Shown here piece by piece: positions 44,250-53,280 of a DNA stretch of 64,000 nucleotides. The notes below the pieces were generated by a model. It saw only the letters and a list, made by a program, of their open reading frames with translations, was not told the origin of the DNA and did no database searches. The DNA comes from Planktothricoides raciborskii GIHE-MW2 (GTDB lineage: Bacteria > Cyanobacteriota > Cyanobacteriia > Cyanobacteriales > Laspinemataceae), in the NCBI RefSeq assembly GCF_040564635.1, contig NZ_CP159837.1, forward strand, positions 1,181,001 to 1,245,000, written 5' to 3'. Position 1 is the first letter of the stretch. Every line of letters starts with the position of its first letter. Made by a program: the position numbers and the translations under genes.

Positions 44250-44277
44250 TATACATATGACAAAATAACCGATCGAT

Positions 44278-44313
44278 CCCCCCAACCGATGGCGGATCAA
44301 AGGGGGGCTTTTT
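44278..44313 (+). terminator. Terminator after the response regulator
   Basis: CCCCCC (44278-44283), loop of 18 nt, GGGGGG (44302-44307), C, TTTTT. Same repeat module as 7986 and 11828, with a changed loop. Confidence 0.65.
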
Positions 44314-44340
44314 ATAATTTTGCCATAATTGTCTAATGAT

Positions 44341-44425
44341 GATTTAAACAGTGATTTAAACAGTGATTTAAACAGTGATTTAAACAGTGATTTAAAGATA
44401 GTCGGTTGACAATAACTGTCAACCG
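44341..44425. repeat. 12-bp tandem repeat and adjoining hairpin
   Basis: GATTTAAACAGT four times plus GATTTAAA (44341-44396), then CGGTTGACA-ATAAC-TGTCAACCG (44403-44425), a perfect 9-bp stem. Lies in the convergent spacer between the response regulator and the PHP gene. Confidence 0.75.
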
Positions 44426-44495
44426 TTAGCCATGAACGTTAAACATTTTTGGGGTATGAACACTCAACCAGTGGCTCCTTCTCTAGAGACGCAGC

Positions 44496-45251
44496 TTAGA
44501 GACGCAGGAGCAGGTTAGAACCATGAGTATCGGTGCCGCAGGTACTTAATAAATGATATTCTGCGGCTAACTCTTTTACTTGTTGAGTTTGCCCGGGACT
44601 CGGTTGCCAAGGTTTAGGGTTGCCGTAAGCATAGTAAGTTTCTACCCCATCAATCCCTAGGTTAGCCGCTGCTCGAATTAAGTCCACAGGCGATCGCCGA
44701 TAGCGGACGGGATGCGCTAATACCGCTAATCCTCCGGCAGCTTGAATGGCGGCAATCACCTGAGATGCTTGATAATCCCGACCTTTAGGGGCTTGTCGTT
44801 GCAGGTAAAGCTCCATGCTAGGGTGTGCGGGATTAAAGGCATAGCCGAGAATATGAACTTCCGTGCCAATTAAATCAGCGTTAATTTCTACCCCAGTCCA
44901 CAAATACGGCTTCGGCGCCGGGTTAGAGTCATACCCATGAGCTAATTGTTTTTGAAGTTGGTTCTGATATTGGTTCTGATTTGGCCATCGATCGAGCCAT
45001 TGCTGTGCCACTTGATAGCCCCCGATGCTGTGGTGATCGGTAATAGCTAGTCCTTGCAGTCCAATGCTTACCGCTTGGGACATAATCTCTTCTGGCTTTA
45101 ACTGACCATCGGAGAAGGTTGAGTGGAGATGAAAGTTGTAAGTCAGCGGGCAACTATTGCCGTTAATTGTTTGGAAAACTTTTTTCAGTGCTGACTTATT
45201 TTGAGCCGCACTGAGGGTCAAGGTTGAAGGTTCTGCAAGATTCAGAGTCAT
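44496..45251 (-). CDS. PHP-domain phosphoesterase
   Basis: 251 aa. PHP motifs: NFHLHSTFSDG (about residue 39), ITDHHSIGG (about 71), WTGVEINAD, VLAHPVRYRRSP, and GTDTHG near the C-terminus. These metal ligands fit the PHP family (polymerase and histidinol phosphatase fold), in stand-alone form typical of YciV-like nucleotide phosphoesterases (for example 3'-phosphoadenosine or RNA 5'-nucleoside monophosphate). Insert QNQYQNQLQKQLAHGY at about 92-110 encoded by a local repeat. Monocistronic. Substrate unknown. Confidence 0.87.
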   Translation of the reverse strand: MTLNLAEPSTLTLSAAQNKSALKKVFQTINGNSCPLTYNFHLHSTFSDGQLKPEEIMSQAVSIGLQGLAITDHHSIGGYQVAQQWLDRWPNQNQYQNQLQKQLAHGYDSNPAPKPYLWTGVEINADLIGTEVHILGYAFNPAHPSMELYLQRQAPKGRDYQASQVIAAIQAAGGLAVLAHPVRYRRSPVDLIRAAANLGIDGVETYYAYGNPKPWQPSPGQTQQVKELAAEYHLLSTCGTDTHGSNLLLRL

Positions 45252-45614
45252 AGATCCATTGGGAATGATTGATCTTTTTCTAGCATATCTAATAAGATAT
45301 GTTTCTAGGATATCTAACTTGCAGAGGTACTTGACGGCGATCGCCTTATGGCAATTGATTAAATGAATAAACTATTGACTTTGACTAGACTTGACTAGAC
45401 TTGACATATTTTGTAGGATTTTATACGACTTTTTTAGTAATTTATTCAATTTTCATTATTATATCCATAACCATCAATTATCAATCCTCAATCATTAACT
45501 ATTAATTATCAAGAATTAAGAGCTAATTATTAATAACGATCAAGGAGGGGCGATCGCCCATGACGGCGTTGGTGCGATCGCAGAGTAAAATCGCTCATCA
45601 TGTTCACCGAAAGC
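45252..45614. other. AT-rich spacer with 10-bp tandem repeat
   Basis: Contains TTGACTAGAC-type 10-bp units (about 45378-45405) and many TATCAATTAT/TTAATTATCAA segments. It separates two minus-strand genes and may carry the PHP gene promoter; no gene seen. Confidence 0.45.
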
Positions 45615-46886
45615 TTAAGGATTTTCAGGATTATTTTCTGCATTCCGTGCTTCCCAGGCCATTTGTAAAATCGCCGACCAGCGTTTTTGCGCTTGTTTGA
45701 CAGTACATTTAATCGCGGCAGCAATTTCTTGGTCAGTAGCGTGGTGGCGTTTCAGTTGCAACAACTGAAATTGTTCGGCAGAAAGTTTCCCCTGAAAAGC
45801 TTGCCACTCTTGCAAAGACATCCCCAAATTTTGATCCAAATCAGCCCCTAACCATTGATGCACCAGTTTCCATTGACTAGAAGACCGAGCGAATTTTTCC
45901 ACATGGTACTTAAACCGCTGTTGTAAATAGTCCCGTTGGCGAGGTGTCAGACCCAAAATTTCATCAATATCCGGAGCAGACAAATCTTTCAGCTTCAACA
46001 CCAGATAATTCACACAATCCGGTTGACCTTGATCTTGCAAGTATTGAATCAGTTCCGCCACCACGCGATCGCGCAACACCGCATCTGCTGGATCGACCGT
46101 CTCAGAAATCATTTGCTCGCGCACTTGTTGCGCTGCATAGGAACGACCATGCTTTTCCGCTTCTTCTCCCTTGGGAAATTCCACAGTTTGCTCAATATCC
46201 ATCACCGTTTCCTGGGGCTGACCGTAGGCAAAGCCTTGAGCGCGTAAAATAATCAACTGCTGATTGCGATAACCGGGTAAATTAATCCGACGCTTGGCAT
46301 ATTGCTCCGTAAAAGCCATATACTCAGCCAGTTGCAATTGAGTCCGGGGAGTATAGTCTTCCGGGACATCATGTTCCCGTCGGAAAGCCCGCAGCACCTC
46401 GATATAGAAATTTTGTAAGAAATCTTCAATTAGGTTGTAACGAGCTTGGAAAGTCAGATATTGATTAGAGGAAATATGCCGATAGACCATCGAGCTCAGT
46501 TGAGCGTGTAACTCCACTCGTCCTTGTCTCGAACCCAGGCGGAAATATTCCACGCACTTTTGCAACCGCTGACGACCCAGGTTGACCTGCCAGTATTGCA
46601 CCTTACCGGACTTTTGGATGCGATCGCTCTTAGTGCAAATCCGGTTCACTTCCTCAGCAATCCGTCTTGCCACTTCTGGAGCGCTACTTGAGGCAGTTTT
46701 CAGCTTCGTCAACAGTTCGCTCAACAACTCATTCATTAAAGTTTCCAGATCCATCCCTTCTACTTCCGTTTCTGTAGCGAGAGGGGATAAATTCACACTC
46801 CGATCATCGTTCAAAGTCATGGTTTCTTGGGCAGCAATTTTGGTTTCGGCATTACGATTCACAGAATTTGCAAGTTTGACGTTCAT
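45615..46886 (-). CDS. HetZ-related protein (sigma-like helical regulator)
   Basis: 423 aa from ATG 46886; an earlier in-frame ATG adds eight residues. Segments: VARRIAEEVNRICTKSDRIQ, RQRLQKCVEYFRLGSRQGRV-ELH, RYNLIEDFLQNFYIEVLRAF (like sigma region 2), and a C-terminal helix-turn-helix-like half (DEILGLTPRQRDYLQQRFKY ... HATDQEIAAAIKCTVKQAQK, reminiscent of sigma region 4). This matches proteins called HetZ-related in filamentous cyanobacteria; HetZ controls heterocyst commitment, but relatives exist in non-heterocystous species. The name rests on my memory of the family. Probably cytoplasmic DNA-binding. Confidence 0.6.
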   Translation of the reverse strand: MNVKLANSVNRNAETKIAAQETMTLNDDRSVNLSPLATETEVEGMDLETLMNELLSELLTKLKTASSSAPEVARRIAEEVNRICTKSDRIQKSGKVQYWQVNLGRQRLQKCVEYFRLGSRQGRVELHAQLSSMVYRHISSNQYLTFQARYNLIEDFLQNFYIEVLRAFRREHDVPEDYTPRTQLQLAEYMAFTEQYAKRRINLPGYRNQQLIILRAQGFAYGQPQETVMDIEQTVEFPKGEEAEKHGRSYAAQQVREQMISETVDPADAVLRDRVVAELIQYLQDQGQPDCVNYLVLKLKDLSAPDIDEILGLTPRQRDYLQQRFKYHVEKFARSSSQWKLVHQWLGADLDQNLGMSLQEWQAFQGKLSAEQFQLLQLKRHHATDQEIAAAIKCTVKQAQKRWSAILQMAWEARNAENNPENP

Positions 46887-47347
46887 GATTAAAGCCTCTG
46901 GTGGCGACACACCTAATACAAATTTGATTTATGAGCATGGTTCAGAAGAGGTTTCTGATCCGCTTCACATCGCTCAACTGTCCCCAATCTACGAGGCTTT
47001 AATTGGGTTTAGTGCTTCCAGGTTGCCACTATCCCAACTGCCTAATTTGATCGTGGCCACCGGAAAAACTGACCCCCAGTTATCCCAGGATTCAAACCTG
47101 TGCTAACCGTTGCCCCATAAGTGTTTTCAGCCATTCACACCGCAAATCACGCCACAAAATTTCACTTTCCCGCAGAAAAAGTTAGGGAGCCCACCCCTTC
47201 CCGCAATGGACAATTTCAAAACTGGCTGTCCCAGCAGTGAATGCTGGGCTAACTGGCACAATCTTTGCGATCTGTAAATTGGCTATAACAACACAAAATT
47301 TCCATACGGACAGATTCCTTTCCGATCCGGAGAAAAAATATTCCACC

Positions 47348-47396
47348 GCCACTTGCTCTAGGGCCGTCGGTCTCCGACGGCCCTAGAGCAAGTGGC
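47348..47396. repeat. Perfect 23-bp hairpin
   Basis: Arms 47348-47370 and 47374-47396 are exact complements (GCCACTTGCTCTAGGG... / ...CCCTAGAGCAAGTGGC) with loop TCT. No T-tract follows. It stands in the middle of a gene-free region. Confidence 0.85.
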
Positions 47397-47519
47397 TCTT
47401 TGATCCGCGCCATCAAAATGCCATCAGAATTTCTCTCTATCTGGAAAATAATTTATAACAGATTAGTTACTGCTTATAATCACGACAGGAATTATCGTAA
47501 ACCAATAATTGCCCAGCAA

Positions 47520-47575
47520 CGCCTATATATCAACGCCTATATATCAACGCCTATATATCAACGCCTATATATAAA
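47520..47575. repeat. 14-bp tandem repeat, four units
   Basis: CGCCTATATATCAA repeated four times (last ends ATATAA). There are no spacers, so this is not a CRISPR. Confidence 0.85.
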
Positions 47576-48010
47576 GATTTGTCATCATTTCTCATAATCT
47601 TGAGGAATTTGTGGGGATTTCCTCACTGCCATAACATCTTTTTTTGTGCCTAACTGGATCCCGTCTTTACTTTCAGCCAAATTAATAGATTTTTTCCGGA
47701 TCTGTCAAATAATAAAGCCGGACTTAAGGCAACACTGATATTATGTTGGATTAGCAACAGAATTTGTTGACGAATTTTTATCGATTAATTCACATAAAAT
47801 CGATTCATAATATATTGTGACATATTATTATAGCATATTTTTTTGGATAAAGAAATAATTCCCACATTAAAATTTGATTAATTTTTGACCCAACTCGATC
47901 ATCTAGCACATTTCAGAAATTAGCTGGCTATAATGTGAAAAGAGAGTAAATACCTAGTGATTTCAATCCCTAGGAGACAAGACATAACAGAAATTGAGAC
48001 AGTTAAGCCC

Positions 48011-50644
48011 ATGAAAGTCACAAATCAAGCCGAACTTGAAGCCCTAATTCAGCGAGTCAAAGCGGCTCAAGCAGAATATGCCACCTATAGTCAAGCCCAA
48101 GTTGACGAAATTTTCAAAAAAGCAGCCTTAGCCGCCAATGCGGTGCGGATCGCCCTAGCGAAAATGGCTGTAGCTGAGACAGGGATGGGCATCATTGAGG
48201 ATAAAGTGATTAAAAACCACTTTGCCTCCGAATACATTTACAACAAATACAAGCACGAAAAAACCTGCGGCATCATCGAAGAAGACAAATCTTTTGGCTT
48301 CCAGAAAATTGCTGAACCTGTAGGAATTCTCGCGGGAATTGTTCCCACCACCAACCCCACATCTACGGCAATTTTTAAAGCATTGATTGCCTTAAAAACT
48401 CGTAATGGCATCATCTTTTCTCCCCATCCCAGGGCAAAACAATCGACGACTGAAGCGGCCAAAGTTGTCCTAGAAGCTGCGGTTGCTGCCGGGGCACCGG
48501 CAAATATTATCGGCTGGATTGATGAACCCACGGTTGCCCTTTCCCAAGCACTAATGCAGCATCGAGATATTAATTTAATCTTGGCTACGGGCGGGCCGGG
48601 AATGGTGAAAGCGGCTTATTCTTCGGGACATCCTTCTTTAGGGGTTGGGGCAGGCAATACTCCGGCCATTATTGATGCAACGGCTCATATTAAAATGGCA
48701 GTTTCTTCGATTCTTTTGAGCAAAACTTTCGACAATGGGATGATTTGTGCCAGCGAGCAATCAGTGATTGTCGTGGATGAGGTTTATGAGAAAGTTAAGC
48801 AAGAATTTGGCGATCGCGGGGCTTATTTCCTCACCCCAGAAGAAAAAGCCAAAGTTGCCAGCCTGATGATTATTGATGGCCACTTAAATCCCAATATCGT
48901 TGGCCAATCCGTAGAAACCTTAGCCCAACTCAGCGGCATTTCTGTCCCACCAGGTACGCGAGTTTTGATTGGAGAAGTGACAGAAATTAGCACCAACGAA
49001 CCATTTGCTTATGAAAAACTTTCTCCCATCTTAGCTATGTATCGGGGGAACGATTTTAAAGATGCCGTAGAAAAAGCCGAGGCATTAATTGAATTTGGCG
49101 GGCGGGGTCATAGTTCAGTGCTCTATACTTCTCCGGCAAATAACGAGCATATCAAATATTTTGAAAACCGGATGGAAACCGGACGGGTATTAATTAATAC
49201 CCCAGCCTCCCAAGGGGCGATCGGCGACCTCTATAACTTCCGACTCGATCCATCTTTAACATTGGGATGCGGCACCTGGGGCGGAAATACCGTCAGTGAA
49301 AACGTTGGCCCCCAACACTTGCTGAATATTAAAAGTGTATCGGAACGCCGGGAAAATATGCTCTGGTTTCGGATTCCCCCGAAAGTCTATTTTAAATATG
49401 GCTGTATGCAGACCGCCATTCAAGAGTTGCAGGGGAAACAGCGAGCATTTATCATCACCGATAAACCTTTATACGAGTTAGGAATTACCCGCAGTTTAGA
49501 ACAAGTCCTCGAAGAAATTGGCATCAAATCTGATGTGTTCTATGATGTAGAACCCGACCCATCGTTAAAAACAGTTAATAAGGGATTAGCCTTAATTAAC
49601 TCATTTAATCCTGATGTAATCATCGCCATTGGTGGCGGGTCGCCAATGGATGCCGCCAAAATTATTTGGCTAATGTATGAGCATCCAGAAACCGACTTTG
49701 AAGGACTGGCTACCCGGTTTATGGATATCCGCAAACGGGTTTATGAGTTGCCGCCTTTGGGCAAAAAAGCCATGATGGTGGCTATTCCCACCACCTCCGG
49801 GACTGGTTCAGAAGTCACGCCCTTTGCGGTGGTGACGGACGATCGCACGGGGATAAAATATCCTCTAGCTGACTATGCCTTAACTCCGAATATGGCCATT
49901 GTCGATCCTGAATTAGTGATGAATATGCCCAAAACTCTCACCGCTTATTCGGGAATTGATGCCTTAACTCACGCCTTGGAAGCTTATGTTTCCGTCTGTG
50001 CTTCCGAGTTCACCAATGGCATGGCATTAGAGGCGATTCGGTTACTGTTTAAATATCTACCATCGGCCTATAAAAACGGGGCGAAAGACCCGAAAGCGCG
50101 GGAAAAAGTCCATTATGCGGCCACAATGGCAGGGATGGCTTTTGCTAATGCTTTTTTGGGCATTTGTCACTCAATGGCCCATAAATTAGGGTCTACATTC
50201 CATGTCCCCCACGGATTAGCCAATGCCCTGATGATTTCCCACGTGATCCGCTACAATGCCACGGATTTACCCTTTAAACAGGCGATTTTTCCCCAGTACA
50301 AATACCCCAATGCTAAATGGCGTTATGCCCAGATTGCGGATTACTTGAAACTGGGTGGGGAAACCGACGATGAAAAGGTGGAAAAATTAGTCGAAGCGAT
50401 AGAAAATCTCAAGCGGGAATTAGATATTCCTATGACGATTAAAGAGGTATTGCCTGAAGATGAGCAAGCCTTCTCCAAAGAACTGGAAGAAATGGCCGAA
50501 CAAGCTTTTGATGACCAATGCACTGGGGCGAATCCCCGTTATCCTTTGATTAAGGATCTCAAGGAATTGTATGTGTTGGCTTATCAAGGTTGCCGGATTG
50601 GGGCAGGTTTCTATCATCCTGAGTCCGATCCTGCCCATGTTTAA
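48011..50644 (+). CDS. adhE: Bifunctional acetaldehyde-CoA/alcohol dehydrogenase
   Basis: 877 aa from ATG 48011, where the sequence becomes family-like (MKVTNQAELEALIQRVKAAQ); a GTG at 47957 would add 18 unrelated residues. N-terminal aldehyde dehydrogenase domain (about 1-440) with PTTNPTSTAIFKALIALKTR and the catalytic Cys in DNGMICASEQS. C-terminal iron-type alcohol dehydrogenase (about 450-870) with IAIGGGSPMDAAKIIW and iron ligands in ICHSMAHKLGSTFHVPHGLA. Reduces acetyl-CoA to ethanol with two NADH: a dark anaerobic fermentation outlet. Stands alone after a long spacer. No defects. Confidence 0.96.
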   Translation: MKVTNQAELEALIQRVKAAQAEYATYSQAQVDEIFKKAALAANAVRIALAKMAVAETGMGIIEDKVIKNHFASEYIYNKYKHEKTCGIIEEDKSFGFQKIAEPVGILAGIVPTTNPTSTAIFKALIALKTRNGIIFSPHPRAKQSTTEAAKVVLEAAVAAGAPANIIGWIDEPTVALSQALMQHRDINLILATGGPGMVKAAYSSGHPSLGVGAGNTPAIIDATAHIKMAVSSILLSKTFDNGMICASEQSVIVVDEVYEKVKQEFGDRGAYFLTPEEKAKVASLMIIDGHLNPNIVGQSVETLAQLSGISVPPGTRVLIGEVTEISTNEPFAYEKLSPILAMYRGNDFKDAVEKAEALIEFGGRGHSSVLYTSPANNEHIKYFENRMETGRVLINTPASQGAIGDLYNFRLDPSLTLGCGTWGGNTVSENVGPQHLLNIKSVSERRENMLWFRIPPKVYFKYGCMQTAIQELQGKQRAFIITDKPLYELGITRSLEQVLEEIGIKSDVFYDVEPDPSLKTVNKGLALINSFNPDVIIAIGGGSPMDAAKIIWLMYEHPETDFEGLATRFMDIRKRVYELPPLGKKAMMVAIPTTSGTGSEVTPFAVVTDDRTGIKYPLADYALTPNMAIVDPELVMNMPKTLTAYSGIDALTHALEAYVSVCASEFTNGMALEAIRLLFKYLPSAYKNGAKDPKAREKVHYAATMAGMAFANAFLGICHSMAHKLGSTFHVPHGLANALMISHVIRYNATDLPFKQAIFPQYKYPNAKWRYAQIADYLKLGGETDDEKVEKLVEAIENLKRELDIPMTIKEVLPEDEQAFSKELEEMAEQAFDDQCTGANPRYPLIKDLKELYVLAYQGCRIGAGFYHPESDPAHV

Positions 50645-50663
50645 AGCGGATCTATTACAGAAA

Positions 50664-50839
50664 TTTTCTCCGCGAGTAAACCACAAATACCTGTAGGGGC
50701 GAAGCATTCCGTAGGGGCGAATGGCCATTCGCCCTTGTAGGGGCGAATGGCCATTCGCCCCTACAATACTGAAAATATTAAATTAAATACCGCTTGGGCT
50801 TCGCCCTAGCGTGGTTCAGTAAGAAAGAAAACCGCTGTA
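50664..50839 (+). repeat. Family C repeat, copy 2
   Basis: Carries, in the opposite orientation to 27431-27590, TTTTCTCCGCGAGTAAACCA, CAAATACCTGTAGGGGCGAA, GGCGAATGGCCATTCGCC twice, AATTAAATACCGCTTGGGCT and CTAGCGTGGTTCAGTAA. Lies just after adhE. Confidence 0.75.
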
Positions 50840-50859
50840 GTCAAAAACCTTTGAAGTAA

Positions 50860-50896
50860 AAAGAAACCCGGTTTCTTCAAGAAACCGGGTTTCTTT
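50860..50896. terminator. Bidirectional-type hairpin between adhE and a convergent lipoprotein gene
   Basis: AAGAAACCCGGTTTCTT is followed 2 bp later by its complement AAGAAACCGGGTTTCTTT, forming an about 17-bp stem. Its A/T ends could act as T-tract on either strand. Confidence 0.6.
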
Positions 50897-50926
50897 ACTA
50901 ATCTTTACTAACATAAACCCCGTTTT

Positions 50927-51277
50927 CTAATTGGGATTTTCATAGAAAACATAGCTAGTGGAGTAATCGCTAAACTCAAAGTAAACTCGTTTTTCTCCGG
51001 GATCTACTTGATAGTTCTGATTTTTGTCCAAGTGGCCATAGCCAAATCGATAGGGACGAGAGGTGCTCGGATCGCTGGTTCCCTGCGCCGTGGTTAGTTT
51101 ATCGATTTTAATAAATCGATGCACCAGCTTATCCCCGGCATAAATATCTAGAACTCCATCAGTCCCCGTCCAGTTTTGGATATTGCGTTGAAGTTGATTT
51201 TGGGTTTCCTGGGTGCAACCAGTAACCGATAGACCGAGGAATAAAACTATAGAAAGATTTTTTACTTTTTTTAACAT
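50927..51277 (-). CDS. Small lipoprotein, unknown function
   Basis: 116 aa. Lipoprotein signal MLKKVKNLSIVLFLGLSVTG with Cys21 (VTGC). Mature part has a beta-rich pattern (GVLDIYAGDKLVHRFIKIDK, YRFGYGHLDKNQNYQVDPGE, VYFEFSDYSTSYVFYENP). I recognise the kind of short cyanobacterial lipoprotein but no named family. Convergent with adhE. Outer or inner membrane location not predictable. Confidence 0.65.
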   Translation of the reverse strand: MLKKVKNLSIVLFLGLSVTGCTQETQNQLQRNIQNWTGTDGVLDIYAGDKLVHRFIKIDKLTTAQGTSDPSTSRPYRFGYGHLDKNQNYQVDPGEKRVYFEFSDYSTSYVFYENPN

Positions 51278-51412
51278 AACTGATTGGATGTTTTGAATCG
51301 ATTGACAGCTATATTATAGTCGGTCTTATTTGAGTTTTATTCTCGGTCTGCATAGATGCTGGTCAATGTTCAATTTTCAGAGTTTACAGGGTTTAATTTT
51401 CAGCCAGTTCCG

Positions 51413-52081
51413 TTACTCTAAGGGAATGGTCGGAATTGTGCCTGGGTTTTCCTGCTTTGCCAAGTATTGACTCAGGGCATAAACCATATCTCCGCGAGTC
51501 ATTAATTGATCGGGATTTAGACGATTGTTGGCCGAGTCAATGTTTACTAATTCTTCAAAAATAGCGCTGGCGATCGCCCTTCTTGCCCAGCCAGGGATGC
51601 GATCGCTATCTGGGTAAGAACTGAGAATCCGGGAAATTTCGGCATCACTGAGGGACAAAACCCCATAAGCTTGGGCAAATGTGGCAAAACCTGCGGCCCT
51701 GGTCACAGGTTGATCCGGGAAAAATCTTCCCTGTTCGTCCATATGTAAAATTCTATTTTGCAGCACAAGCTGAATATTGTCAAACGCCCAATGGTCGTTG
51801 GGGACATCGGACACGCGAAGATTATTTTCTTGTCCTGGAATGCGTTGATCTAATCCAAAAGTTTTGACTAAAATTGTGGCCAATTGCGCCCGACTCAATA
51901 CCCGTTCTGGATGAAATTGACCATCAGGATAATTTGTCATCAATCCCATTTGAATAATTTCCTGAGTGCGATTTCCGTAGGCATCCCTAGAAGAATCGAC
52001 TTCTTGGGCTTGAACCATTAATGAACCCGTTTCTAAGCACAACAGCAAAGAACACAAGCTGATAATTTTTCTGCTAAACAC
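51413..52081 (-). CDS. SLH-domain protein (copy 1)
   Basis: 222 aa from a GTG start that has AGGAGG seven bases upstream (TAGGAGGAATTAGG), which decides it. Signal peptide ends about VQAQ. Three S-layer homology domains: EIIQMGLMTNYPDGQFHPER ... , RVSDVPNDHWAFDNIQLVLQ ... and a third with LSQYLAKQ end. SLH domains bind pyruvylated wall polymers in Gram-positives and peptidoglycan in cyanobacteria, so an envelope role is likely. Paralogue of 52648-53280 (same order and lengths), separated by a cupin gene. Confidence 0.88.
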   Translation of the reverse strand: MFSRKIISLCSLLLCLETGSLMVQAQEVDSSRDAYGNRTQEIIQMGLMTNYPDGQFHPERVLSRAQLATILVKTFGLDQRIPGQENNLRVSDVPNDHWAFDNIQLVLQNRILHMDEQGRFFPDQPVTRAAGFATFAQAYGVLSLSDAEISRILSSYPDSDRIPGWARRAIASAIFEELVNIDSANNRLNPDQLMTRGDMVYALSQYLAKQENPGTIPTIPLE

Positions 52082-52198
52082 CCTAATTCCTCCTATTTAC
52101 ATCTTTTAATTTTATTTAATAAAAAAGTCAAGAAAGTGGCGATCGCGGCCTAAGCCTCGGTGCGGAGCACCTTCGCGACTCTCTTGACTCGTGTTCAA

Positions 52199-52471
52199 TT
52201 AACCGAATGAGTAATGTTTTTTTACCGCTTTGCGAATTTTCCAAGTGCAAGACATTCCCGCTGGAAATGTCACCAAATCACCTTTACCCATTTCCACTGG
52301 GGTGCCCCGGTCGGGGGTGACGACCACATCTCCCTCTAGGAAATAGCAAGTTTCACGCATATCATAAGTCCAAGGAAACTCAGACACTTCTTTTTTCCAA
52401 ATCGGCCAGCTAAAAATCTCCAGTTTTTTCAGTTTTTCCTCACTGGGTTTATGTTCAATTTGAATCTGCAT
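52199..52471 (-). CDS. Small cupin-domain protein
   Basis: 90 aa from ATG 52471 (MQIQIEHKPSEEKLKKLEIF); earlier in-frame starts would add a segment unlike the family. Conserved cupin features: W-IWKKEVSEFPWTYDMRETCY, then YFLEGDVVVTP, GDLVTFPAGMSCTW. Resembles the EutQ/DUF861 cupin group. Enzymatic role unknown; metal ligands are partly replaced (ETCYFLEG in place of a double histidine). Lies between two SLH genes on the same strand. Confidence 0.8.
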   Translation of the reverse strand: MQIQIEHKPSEEKLKKLEIFSWPIWKKEVSEFPWTYDMRETCYFLEGDVVVTPDRGTPVEMGKGDLVTFPAGMSCTWKIRKAVKKHYSFG

Positions 52472-52543
52472 TTTTTCCAGCCTCCAATTTGCCAACATGA
52501 CAAGTATTTTCCCCCAGGCTGACTTAGAAAACAATCTCGTTCT

Positions 52544-52629
52544 GTTATTAGTGATTGGTTATTAGTTATTGGTTGAGTGGTTGGTTGGATTACCCTGGAA
52601 ATCCCCACAAATAACCAATCACTAATAAC
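52544..52629. repeat. Perfect 20-bp inverted repeat
   Basis: GTTATTAGTGATTGGTTATT at 52544-52563 and its exact complement at 52610-52629, around 46 nt of TTGGTTG-rich sequence. Compare the simple-sequence repeat at 26261-26390. It lies between the second SLH gene and the cupin gene. Confidence 0.8.
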
Positions 52630-52647
52630 CAACAATTAATCTTTAAT

Positions 52648-53280
52648 TTACTGATCCCAGGGAATTGGCGCTGGGTTGCCTTCTTGTCGTTCTAAATACT
52701 GACTTAAGGCATAAGCCATATCGCCTCTGGTCATTGGTTCTAAAGGTTTAATCTGATTATTAGGACCGATATTGACAAATCCTTCATAAATAGCGGTAGC
52801 AATAGATTTTCTTGCCCAATCAGGAATTTGTCCCGCATCAGGATATTTAGCTAGGAGTTCGTTGATATTATTTTGGGGAAACTGAAAGACTCCATAAGCT
52901 TGAGCGAGAATAGCCAAACCTTCGGCTCGGTTGACTCTTTGATTCGGGAAAAACATTCCATCTCGATAACCATTCATTACTCCAGTTTTGAGGACAATTT
53001 GAATATCCCGGTAAGCCCAATGAGAGGAGGGCACATCTCGCAAGGTAAAGTCGTTGGTGCTGACCAATGCTTGACGGTTGTCTAACTCAAAAGTTCTGAC
53101 TAATAATGAAGCGAGTTCAGCGCGGCTAAGAATCCGATTTGAGTTAAAATTGCCGGTAGGATCTTTGGTCATTAATCCGGCAGAAACCACTTTTTCTACA
53201 TGAGAAAACTCTTCAGCATTGACTAGGGTAGGCATTTGCAAGATTAAGGTCAAAGACAAAATGGTGAGTAAGCGTTTCAT
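52648..53280 (-). CDS. SLH-domain protein (copy 2)
   Basis: 210 aa from ATG 53280 (MKRLLTILSLTLILQMPTLV); a TTG four codons earlier is possible. Signal peptide ends about VNAE. Three SLH repeats, for example RDVPSSHWAYRDIQIVLKTG and GDMAYALSQYLE at the end. About 45% identical in pattern to copy 1 (both contain VLSRAQLA/ILSRAELA and VNIGPN/VNIDSA). Likely envelope-associated. Confidence 0.87.
   Translation of the reverse strand: MKRLLTILSLTLILQMPTLVNAEEFSHVEKVVSAGLMTKDPTGNFNSNRILSRAELASLLVRTFELDNRQALVSTNDFTLRDVPSSHWAYRDIQIVLKTGVMNGYRDGMFFPNQRVNRAEGLAILAQAYGVFQFPQNNINELLAKYPDAGQIPDWARKSIATAIYEGFVNIGPNNQIKPLEPMTRGDMAYALSQYLERQEGNPAPIPWDQ

Larger units (their letters stand above)
46887..48010. 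other. Long divergent spacer (about 1.1 kb)
   Basis: Holds a partial double-hairpin element (CCCAGCA-GTGAA-TGCTGGG then CTAA, 47230-47248), a very long perfect hairpin (47348-47396), a 14-bp tandem repeat (47520-47575) and an AT-rich tract before adhE. No coding gene recognised. Confidence 0.5.

Noticed and set aside
46582-47106. 174-codon plus-strand frame
   Set aside because: Mostly antisense to the HetZ-related gene; no start signal or family motifs.
47520-47575. Possible CRISPR array
   Set aside because: Units are contiguous 14-mers without spacers.
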